This document shows positions 37,472 to 47,216 of a stretch of 64,000 nt of DNA, piece by piece. The notes under the pieces were generated by a model. That model ran no database searches and had not been told where the DNA came from. It saw nothing but the letters and a program-made list of their open reading frames with translations. The position numbers were made by a program, and so were the translations under genes. Source of the DNA: Musa acuminata AAA Group. Taxonomy: Eukaryota > Streptophyta > Magnoliopsida > Zingiberales > Musaceae. Each line of letters starts with the position of its first letter. The first letter of the stretch is position 1. Location: NCBI RefSeq assembly GCF_036884655.1, contig NC_088348.1, positions 28,338,501-28,402,500 on the forward strand, read 5' to 3'.

Positions 37472-40400
37472 GGGACAAGCACTCATAGAAACACTTAGCA
37501 CGCAAATGTGGGGGACCTAGCGGGGCTGCGTTGAGGGCAGTTAGCAAACGTGTGACCGTTTGGGGGGAAAACGGGCATGGAGATGTAGGGAAAATGAGTC
37601 GCTCGAAGGAGCGGACATCTAAGATTGGCACTTAGAGGAATGGCCAACCCTTCACGCAAGAGGCACCATGAGAACAGGCAAGCATGGAAGAATGCAGAGC
37701 GCACAAAGGTTGGGATGGTTGAGTTTGAGCTACGGCTCAACGTTGACAATAATACTTGATGGTGCTCAAGGCAAGCGAGGCGCTTAGTAAAGGATGAGAC
37801 CATGCAAGGTGGAATGAGTTGCTCAGCGACCGTAAGAGTTGTGCAAAGCTCACAGAGGTGAGGAGAATTACTAATTCAAGGAATTCGGTACTCATACATG
37901 GGCTTGTATGCGGACGATGGAATGTTCGCGGCCATCCCAAGGCGACTGAAACTCGGCACCATGGAGCATTGAAACTTTCTCTTCGGCATGTAAAGGATAC
38001 GTCCGTAGGAGATTGAAGTGTACAACGAGTTCAGCATGTTGCTAGGCCTTGAGTGGTGCAGCGGGGGCTGTATTGACGTGGAGTCAATCTGGCAAGTGCG
38101 TTTGCAAGAGGCAGAATAATGCACAGTTTGTTCAACAGATCGGAGTAGCCTAAGGGGATGGTGGTCTCCGAAACGAAGAGAGATGTTGCTCCAATGGGAC
38201 AGTTATCGAGGAGGGATAAGTCTCGACTCTCCATAGGAAGAATCATGTGGGACGGACCTCACAAGTTGAGGAGGAGTACCTCAACAAACAACAACTCCAC
38301 GAAGCTCAATGGACTGAGCAAGCGGCGAGGAGTCGTCGCATGATCTCGCTTGAGAGAATGCATTGGTAGATGCATTGCGAGATTAAGTGGGGGAGCGACC
38401 CAAAGCAACTTAAATGAAGGCACACTTGGAGTCGATATGAAGATCGGACTCAAGGGAGGGCTGACCCATGGAATGGTGGGCGCGAGGGCCATCATCGACT
38501 CAATGCAAAAACGAGGAGCGGAGTAACTTGGGTGTAACTTGGCGAAGTATCCAAGCCGCATGAAGGGAGCCAGCATAGAAGTTGGAACATGGAGCAGAGG
38601 TACAGTGCTTTCCTTAGACAGAGGTCAAGGATATGAACTCTTGTAGAGGCAAGAGTAGGATCATGTTGTTCCATGGGTCCTTCATTCTAACGGAGTGGAC
38701 TCATTTTGCATGGTGCCAAAGACGAAGGGAGCTTCTGGGCACATGCACCTTATCTCGGAAAAGCATTTGATGGAGGAACTAAGGCGACTCAATTTGCGGA
38801 GGTGAAGTTGGGTTCAGAAGGCCTTAGCACGGGGTAAGAGGACGTAGAGGCGGGTACTCTTGAAGAATATGCCACAGTGTTGCAAATCAAAGTTGCTGGG
38901 CAGGAAACGGTGTGCAGCGGAGATTATGCTGGTAGGGGCAGAGGCCCAGGATCCAGATAATGGTGCACTAATTGCAGCGAAGTCGGGGGACTTCGGGAGC
39001 TACTAAGCGACGGACTGTCCTAGAGCGGTGCTTCATCTAGGTGTGACCCAAGAGTGGGTGGATGAAGGTCGATTGCCAAAGGAGCGAACAAAATCGAAGG
39101 TGGAAGAGACCCTACGATGTATTGGCAGAGGCCACACATGAAGGGTTCACAATTCGAGTTTATCCCACAAGAATCAGAATGCAATAGAGATGTCACCAGG
39201 AGACGACATGGTGCAGCGGATCGTAGTGGAACAGTTCGTGGCAATGCGATACACACAATCTAGTCCCGTGAGGGACTAGATCATACGGAGGTATGATCGG
39301 GAGCTACTGGAAGCTCCACTTCGGTGAACAACACGACGACAAGAAGGGCTATGGATTCAAGGAGTGAAGGCCATGGTACCGCAGAGGCGGGTCTTCCGGG
39401 GGTGCATCGAATTTTGCATCGGATGAAAACCTTGGTCATCAGCATATGGGGGCTGTGTTCCACCAAGGGAAAAGTTCGAATGCAAGTACTAATGAGTCCC
39501 ATGAGAGGGACTTAATCATACAGAGGTATGATCGAAGTAGTTGGAGAGTTGGACTACTCTAGAGCTCATATTCGCTTAAGGGAGCCCGGCAAGTCAGAGG
39601 ACTAAGTCGAGTAAGCAAACGTTGCTACCAAGGAAACTAAGGAGAACAGAATCGATGCAAATCCTACAACGTGATGGCAGAGGCCATGCATGGGAGTTAC
39701 AGTCTGTCTTTCCATCGACCAAATAAACTGCTTAGAGAACACAGAGGTGTTGAAGCAGGGGGTCGAAAGGTGCGAGGAAGCGACGATGAGTCCAGAGGGA
39801 CTTAGCTACCCAAAATCAAGCATCAATTAGAATGGAGGTGGACTCGGAGGAGTGTCACAGAGGCATATCTACTGATTGTGAAGAAAAGGGATGCAGATGC
39901 GAGGCGACGGATAGTAGTGCCATGGGCATGGCAGCGCCATGGTACCACAGAGGCGGAACTTCCGTGAAAGTCATTGATCCCTTGCTCTCATGGAGGGAGA
40001 GCGCTTGGTCGTGAAAGGGATCGAGGAGGTGGAGCATGCAGAGGCAAACTCCAAGTACCGAGACAAGGCTGAAGGGCAGAGGCCAAGGAACTTCGTAAGA
40101 CCGGTGTTAATGAGTTTCTCATCAAGATAGCCGAAAGTGAAGGACTTCGGGTCATGCAAGAGTGCATGACCAAGGAACGAAGTAGGCAGTACGCGATGTT
40201 GTACCTTCGCTACTCAGGGGAGTAGGCGGCAGGGTTGATGGAGAAGACGATACAATCCCAAAGGCGACCAAATCTATTAGAGAATTACTCCAAGTTAGGG
40301 TGAAAACTTCCTGCATTCCAGAAGTTCGATGGCATTGAGAAGGTGAATCACAGTAGCTAACTCAACGCAAGCAGTGCAAACACTTCAAGTGCTTCAGAAG

Positions 40401-41118
40401 TGTGAGCAAAGAGCAGGCGAAGGCCAGTAACCAGCTCGATGCATGGAGTACAACCTCGAGGAGGCGGGCAAAGTCAAGTAACCTTTACCTTCTCAACTCT
40501 TAAGAGAATGGGCGAAACCGAGTACCCCAATTTTCTTATCTATCCAGCAGATGAGCTCTGCATATGTTCAAAGACCCTTCGAAAATAATGGAAGACAATG
40601 GTTGTCAAATCCTCACCAACAGTGATCAGTGTTACTGAGAGTAGATTGTTCGCTTCATTTCCCAACGAAATGTCAATCGAAAGCGGAAGTGATGCGAACC
40701 TACTTGGATGTGACAACTAAGTGAAAGAAGAGTCAATGAGCAAATTTTATGGAGGAAGGACCCAAAACTTCAGAAGTTTACGAGACGATGCTCGTTAAAA
40801 GCTCCAACAAGCATCCGCCCAGTTCAAACAGCATGAGGCATTTAAGAGACTAGCACAGTAAGGATGGTCTTTTCCTTCATTTGGAGGATCCGCAGGAATC
40901 AACAAGGATCAACACAACTCAGCCAACCCCACACCAGAGTCAGAGTCATTGGTGAGTTGAAGCAGCATGGCGGATCAAAGGTTCGACTACTCAAAAACAG
41001 CAGCGAAGAGCAGTTGGGAGCCAAGAGACGCATTGCAGCTGGAGTAGAAGATTGAAGACTCAGCAAAGGCGAGGAGTTGCAGTGTCGACAAAGGCTTCGA
41101 TGAGGACGTCGAAGGAAT

Positions 41119-41131
41119 AAGTGGGGGAGAA
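41119..41131 (+). promoter_or_regulatory. Polypurine tract of the LARD-like element
   Basis: AAGTGGGGGAGAA immediately precedes the 3' LTR. It is the expected plus-strand priming site and sets the element's orientation. Confidence 0.85.
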
Positions 41132-41576
41132 TGTCACGGACAAACTTCTAAACAGGATGTTTGATGAAATGCTTATGTATGTCCGTGTCTTTTGGTATGT
41201 TCATGCTTTGTACAGCATGTAGAGAGACGGCCGAAGGCTTAATAGTCACATTTTAGTTAGGTTGGTGGCCGCTTTAATCTTGTAAATAAAGATTGTGTCA
41301 TGTGGACACGTATGAGAGATTTTTGATTTATAATGGACCATTTTATCCTTTATTGTACAACTATTCAGAGCTTGTAAAGTCTGTTTATAATTTGCATTGT
41401 CTATGAAGTGTTTTTCGGAAATGTTTGCTTATGGATCCCGATTGAGGCGTTCTCTCTAACCCGTTCTCTCTTTTGTTGGTCCTAAGGGACAATGGGAGGC
41501 TTCGGGGAGGCTGACCTTTGTGGACGGACACGCAAGGGTGCCGCACGACTTGGCAAAACCAGCTAAGTCTGTGACA
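41132..41576 (+). repeat. 3' LTR of the nested LARD-like element
   Basis: 445 bp, collinear with 37012-37457 over its full length, ending GTGACA followed by the TAGG target duplication. It carries more C-to-T/G-to-A type changes than the 5' copy, as expected for methylated repeats. Confidence 0.93.
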
Positions 41577-42074
41577 TAGGCGCAAGGCACCAAGTGGCCG
41601 ATGGGCCTTCCATCTGGCCCAACCCAGCCATGTCTTGGGCCCAATTGGCCCATAATTGAGTTAGTAAGATTTTTGTCAAACCTAACTCAAATTGAACCCC
41701 TAACTACGATAATTAAAGGCATAAACAATTAAAATGTAAGTAATCTTCATTGTCCGTCATGTCAATTGTTCATTTGAACTCCCGATGAGACTTTCGGCGA
41801 ACTTCCGGCAATCTTTCGATGAACTCCCATCGATCTTCTAACAAGCTTCTGATCTTCCAACGAGCTTTCGTTGCATCGTCTGATCCTTCGGTGTATCTCC
41901 CGATTCATCTAGCCCGATGCTTAATCATTGACTCTCGCCCAACTTTGATTCTTCTTTAATCGCTTTACCTTTCTCATAATCATAGTTAGTCCTGGATCAC
42001 TTATCTCAACATATGGATTAGATCATTAATTCACTAATTAATGTCATCATCAAAATTCGAGATTAAACAAGGAG

Positions 42075-42300
42075 GACAATTGACCTCCTTCATCCTCTCC
42101 CACATATATGTAGGAATTCAAGGATATACGATCTCCCTATGTAACACAATCTTTCTTGTATGAGTAGTTTTTTGGTTTTGCAGGTTTTTGCGTACTAATC
42201 TTTCTATAATGATAAAACCTTTTTTTCTACGAAAAATTCTGAGATTTTTATTTTATATTCTTCCATTGCGCATTTGATGTCGCTCCAGATTTTCCAGCAT
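42075..42300 (+). repeat. LTR-like 3' fragment, family shared with 58100-60420
   Basis: The stretch 'gacctccttcatcctctcccacatat..' to 'gcgcatttgatgtcgctccagattttccag' matches the ends of the two units at about 59470-59690 and 60190-60420, and matches 58100-58225 in reverse. Shared blocks include 'ggtttttgcgtac.aatctt', 'gatttttattttat.ttcttc' and 'attgcgcattt.atgtcgctc'. It abuts the outer end of the Sirevirus LTR. Confidence 0.75.
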
Positions 42301-42339
42301 TATGTTGAGTTAAGATACAACCAGCTAAATAGAGGAGTG

Positions 42340-42775
42340 ACAATATGTCTAATGCCAATCGCATAACTAGTAGGCTTAACTTCATAGACTAGGCTAAGTT
42401 GGGATTGTGTCATGCCTAGACACATGAGTTGGGGTTATGTTTAACTACATGGATTGGGTCATACTTGGCTGCATAAAGCCGCATAGTTGGGTCGTATCTT
42501 ACCATATGGGCTATGTCATATATGGTCATATGGATTGGATAGTACCTAGCCACATGAGTTGAGTCATGCTTGGGGATCGTACCTTGTCACATAGGTTAGG
42601 ACGTACATGGCCATATGGACAGCATTGTACTTAACCACATGGGTTGGGTCGTACATTGCCACATGGGCTAGCTCCTACATGGTCACATGGGGTTAGGTCA
42701 TGCCTAGTCACATTGGCTGAGCTATACCTAGCTACATGAACTGGGTTGTACATAACCACATGGGCTAAGTCGGTC
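42340..42775. repeat. Degenerate 24-25 bp tandem array (minisatellite)
   Basis: A run of roughly 15 diverged units of the type CACATGGGTTGGGTCGTACATTGC, CACATGGGCTAGCTCCTACATGGT and CACATGGGGTTAGGTCATGCC. The unit length varies between 23 and 27 bases and the core 'cacatggg.t..gtc.tac' is recognisable throughout. No coding frame. Confidence 0.8.
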
Positions 42776-43740
42776 TGGTCTAACATATTAACTTGACTCA
42801 AGTTAGACCGCGATTAAACTCCTCTTATCAAATTAGATTTTAATATTTTAAATTATTAAAAAATAACTCAAATCCATGAATTAAAAATTTTAAATTCACG
42901 ATCTTAAATTTAAAACTAATTACATCATACAAATTCACACATAATTCTTGAAATATAAATATATCTAATTAAATAAATTAAATATTATATTAATCAAAAA
43001 AATAAAAAAAAATAATAATTAAATCAATATTAAAATTTAATTTAAACTTTTTAATTTTCTTTTTATTTTACTTACACACCCAAAGATTAAATATAATATT
43101 TATTTATTATGATTCACACGTATACTATTTACTTTCTAAAAATCACATCACTTATTAGTTAGGAAATAAATCAAACATCACTTATTAGGAAATAAATCAA
43201 TTAATAATCTAATTAATTAGTAAAATTTTTAATTTATCCACATGATTCAGGAAATCAAATTTAATCATTTCCTTAATTTAATACACATGAAAATTAATAA
43301 TAAAAAAATATATTATTTATAATAATTAATTTATATTAAGGAAAAAATTATACCTATATTATGAAAGAATTGCATATATGGAAACTTCAGGTGAAACACG
43401 TAGGAAATAAATTCTAATTCCTTAAATTCATATCATTATATAATCATTTCATCTGCTGCTGTTAACATACTCCATGACTTGAAGAAAAAAGGGCTTCTCA
43501 ACCGATTCAGTAACATCAAAATCAAAAGCAAGCCTTTGACAAGTTGAGACCAGCAGTGAAGAACAATTGCAACAATAAAACTTGAAGCACAAGATAAATG
43601 ACAAATTATGATCAATTCATGTAAATAAGTGTCCATCTTTTACCTCTAATACTGAGTCCATGTGGTCCTCTTGTTATCCTCCAATTAAAACAAGAAATGT
43701 ACAATTAGGGTAAACAAAAATGTCTCAGATATGTAGTAAG
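42776..43740. other. AT-rich intergenic sequence
   Basis: Very AT-rich with short near-repeats, for example 'acatcacttattag..aggaaataaatcaa' twice near 43145-43200. The part next to 43755 (about 43400-43754) should be the 3' UTR of the ORRM2-like gene. Nothing else recognised. Confidence 0.5.
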
Positions 43741-43754
43741 AACGTTTTCAAGAT

Positions 43755-46700
43755 CTACTGGTGGCCGGCAGGAGGCTCCATTGCCTGAGGAGGTGGTGCT
43801 GCTGCTGTCTGAAGCTGTGTTTGTCCTGGTGGGGGTGGTCTGGGCCTTGCATACTCTGCAAAAATAACCCATCCATCTAGAAACTGCATTCAAAAGGAAG
43901 AAATGTGAGAGAGGATGAAGACCGGTATTCCAAAAAAAGAAAAACTAAAAGATCCACTCGAAAATTGGCCACTGTCGATGAACAGTGCAGTCAATAAAAA
44001 AAAGAAATGAAAATTCTATGCAGTGTACTATAATGGTCCCATCTGCCCATGGAACCTCTTGATAACTTCTGGTCTCAGCCATCCGTTTGTTCTGATCAAA
44101 TCAAATTTATAATATTTATTTTCTAATTATGATGCAACTGATATGCCATTTATGTATGGATAGAGGAATACATAGAGTTGGACACGATAAAATGAGGAAC
44201 TGAAAGAAAGCTATGATAGAATGGATGGTTTTAAATGAGACCCTTCTATGTAGAATTCCCATTCATAACGTAAAATATCGACTTGATATAATGATCTGCA
44301 ATTATAAAATCCAACCGATTAAAATTCTTGATGTGAATATTCACAGCACAAAATATAAAGATTCACAGAGAATATATAAAATTTGAGTTATGACTCACCT
44401 TGCCATCCATGCCTTTCATTCCAGCTTCTGCTTCTTCCAGTGTGGCATATCTAACAAAACCGAACCCTTTGGAATATCCAGACACACGGTCCGTCACAAC
44501 CCTAGCTGTATATAAGATGCTATTAGCATCTATGGATATGATCTAATAAAGAAAACTTTTCTCAAGACAATAAGATACCATGGACTACTTGCCCAAATTT
44601 TGAGAAAGCTTCCCACAGTCCCTCAGATGTAGTTCCCTTATTCAGTCCTGCAAACCACTTTGCTCTAATAAAGGAGAACACAAATTGAAAAAAAACTGAC
44701 ATTACACTAACAATGTTACAGAAAAACAAAAACTACAGAAAAGAGAAGACTTTTAAGATCTGCATATCGACTGTAATCTGTTTGATTTGTGAAAGAGAAT
44801 CAGTGTTAACATTGACTTGTCTAGGAACCAAGAAAGGTTGGCCAGTCTTACTGGAGCCATAACAATCCAAGATGACTCTGTTGACACCAACTCCAACAGG
44901 TAGCAATCCTATTATGATCATCAATTTGCTTGATTATCTGTTCTTATAATTTATCATTTCTTAGCAAATAGATGGCTCTCTGGGAAGGTTCCATCTATAA
45001 TAAATAATGCAACACTAGTCCATATTGGTCAGAAGGCCTCAATCTGACAACAGATCTGTCTTCTGACTTATGTTGGCATACACAAAATTATATCTCTAAT
45101 TATCTTACATGGAGTAATTACAAGTCAGGACACAACAGAAGCAAATAGTTCAGACTTAATGGCTAAGGGCCAACCAAAAGATCCAACTGGCCTGCCTTGA
45201 GTCGATTATTAAGTCAAAGAGCTAATTTGTGTACAAAAAATGGACTAAAAATCTTCTTATATATCTATTCAGCTAGCATCTTCTTAATATGAAAGACAGG
45301 AAAAAGACAATACAGCACACGCAGAGACCCAAAAATTATCACACACTAACACAAACATAACTCATTAATAAAAAGAAAAAAAAGAACATTGCAGCAATAA
45401 GCTTCCTTCGAAATATATTGCAATAATCTGTTACCCCTTTTGGTTCTGAGTTTACCAATATTGCTAATTCTAAAAGAACTCACTTAGACTACAATCAATG
45501 TCAGCACATCTCTTCTCTTCTTTTTTTTTTCCTTCATGCAAGGGTAAATGACAAAAGAGAAATTTAAGCCAAGATCTCGGGATAATCCGTCAAAGTGACA
45601 CTTTCAGATATATCAGATATGGTTCTCACTTTGATAAGTGGTTCTGGTTTATCACAATCAAACCAATGTTTAAGATTAAAAATAAATAAATATAAACACA
45701 CATGATAAGAACTGTAGAGGGTGCAACTAGTTCCCGAGATATACTACTTTGTGTTGTTTATAAGTTCTAGCAATTTGCTTCTACTTCACAGACCAAGAAT
45801 CAGAAGATGGTCTTATAGTCCATGCCAGTGACTATACCCAAACCAACCATTTCATTATAAGGTGCTTGGTTCGAACAAACCAAAATTGCCAAACATCTAC
45901 CATGCATATAGATTGTGCACCAAGAACCTATCATCTCTTACATGTAAGAGAACTTGAGGGCATATGACAACGAGATAACCCCTAACAAGGAACCTGCAGC
46001 ATTCTTTCTGCAGAAGACTTCTAATGCATAATTTAACTCACATGGTAGCTTCGAATACAAAAGTCATGATATTTTCAAGTATAAGCAACCTCAAGAACAA
46101 GAACAGCTAAAAAGATCCAAAACTGCTACTAGCCCAAATCAAACGTCTCAAAAAAAGAGTTTTTTTCCTAAATTTGTGGAGATGTCCAAGAAATAAAAGA
46201 GGGCTAATTACATATTACCCTCTGTAATTAGATCTCATTGACATCTTGGTCCCTATACTTAAAAAGCTTACATTGAAATCCCTATAGTTGTGAAAATGAA
46301 ACATCTAATTCTATTTACCCTAACATCGTTGGTTTTACCGACGAAAACAAAAGGCAAAAAGATAATTTTAATGTTTCAATTGATAGTGACAAACGGCATC
46401 AGTGGTAGCGGACGACAGCACTGTTGTGGATGAGGAGAACGACGACAAGAGGTGAGGGCCCCTCGACAACTGCATCGACGTCGACGCGGACGCAGACGCA
46501 AAGCAGCCCTCACCTCTCGTCGTCGCTCTTCTCATCTACAATAGCCACCCGAGCAGTCCTTTCATCGCTCTACATCTACGTCAGCATCGACGTAGTTGTC
46601 AAAGTGATGAAAATACAATCGATGCAGATGCAGAACGACCCTCACCTCTAGTCGTCATTCTTCTCATTCATAACAATGATCTCAACAGTATCACCACCAC

Positions 46701-47216
46701 CAACTGAAATATTAAAATTATCTTTTTATCATTTATTTTCGTATTTCATTAGACTGACATTAAGATAAACGAAGTTAAATATTTAATTTTCATAACCGAT
46801 TTCAATATAAATTTTTTAAGTTTAAGGAATGAGATACTTAGGAGATCTAACTACATGAATAATCTGTAATTAGTCAAATAAAAGATCATGATCACAACCA
46901 AGAAAACTGATCTTCTAAGCAGAGGACAAGAGCAGGATGAGACCCTTCCAGATCTTGTATCCGATTCTAGAACCAAAATGAACAATAAGGGTAGAAAAGG
47001 CGATATAAAATGACACGGAGTCTTGCCTGAGACGAAGAGGTTGGTGGACGGCTCCGCCGCCGGACGGGCAGCCGCTGGAAGCGGAGGAGAGAAGGCGGAG
47101 ATGGAGAAAAGCCGCCGAAATTCCGACTCCGATGCCGGGGCTGCGGCGGCGAGAGGCGGAGGAGAGATGGCGGAGATGGAAAAGAGCCGCCGGAGTCCCG
47201 CCCTCGCCGCCGCCAT
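43755..47216 (-). CDS. Organellar RNA-recognition-motif protein, ORRM2-like
   Basis: Four exons on the minus strand: 47216-47027, 44647-44579, 44505-44399 and 43883-43755. They give 495 nt, 164 aa. The Arg/Ser/Ala-rich N-terminus without acidic residues at the start (MAAARAGLRRLFSISA) predicts a mitochondrial presequence. A single RRM follows, with RNP2 LFVSGL (split by intron 1), then TTSEGLWEAFSKFGQV, VTDRVSGYSKGFGFVRYA (RNP1 KGFGFVRY), EEAEAGMKGMDGK and FLDGWVIFAEYARPR. A Pro/Gln-rich tail ends PPAGHQ. This matches the small organelle RRM family including Arabidopsis ORRM2 (At5g54580, as I remember it), some members of which support C-to-U editing of mitochondrial RNA. Intron 1 (2.38 kb) uses a GC donor and contains a MULE-like insertion. 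Oddity: the presequence holds a direct duplication. Confidence 0.88.
46201..46875. mobile_element. MULE-like non-autonomous DNA transposon, copy 3, intact
   Basis: 675 bp bounded by a perfect 10-bp target duplication AAATAAAAGA (46191-46200 and 46876-46885). Ends are GGGCTAATTACATATTA on the left and, inverted, GACTAATTACAGATTAT on the right. Terminal inverted repeats extend imperfectly for about 190 bp. The centre has 'catcgacgtcgacgcggacgcagacgc' and 'ctacgtcagcatcgacgtag' CpG-rich motifs. Long TIRs with a 9-11 bp target duplication are the signature of Mutator-like elements. No transposase. It lies in intron 1 of the ORRM2-like gene, about 150 bp from the exon 1 donor. Confidence 0.88.

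Larger units (their letters stand above)
37012..41576 (+). mobile_element. Non-autonomous LTR retrotransposon (LARD-like), 4565 bp
   Basis: Complete structure: LTRs at 37012-37457 and 41132-41576, a PBS two bases after the first LTR, a polypurine tract directly before the second, TG...CA ends, and a 4-bp duplication TAGG at 37008-37011 and 41577-41580. The 3674-bp interior has no open frame above ~105 codons on either strand, and none resembles gag, protease, integrase or RT. It contains many diverged internal repeats built around 'cagaggc' and 'catggtaccrcagaggcgg'. This fits a large retrotransposon derivative mobilised in trans. The parent autonomous family is not identifiable here. Orientation is given by PBS and PPT. 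Confidence 0.9.
36251..42069 (-). mobile_element. 5' LTR of the Sirevirus-type element, split by a nested insertion
   Basis: Two LTR parts, 36251-37011 and 41581-42069, flank the inserted element at 37012-41576. Together they make an LTR of about 1.25 kb. Read on the minus strand, the right end starts TGTTTAATCTCG then TTTTGATGATGACATTAAT, and the left end stops directly at the PBS. The left part contains 'gtggttcaagtgttgtgacctacatccac', a motif common in LTRs of this lineage, and blocks of 'ggtgccaccgcc'. The matching 3' LTR was not found in the window. Confidence 0.65.

Noticed and set aside
37300..41060. Numerous 60-105 codon open frames inside the LARD-like element on both strands
   Set aside because: None resembles gag, protease, integrase, RT or any other family; lengths fit chance in GC-richer DNA.
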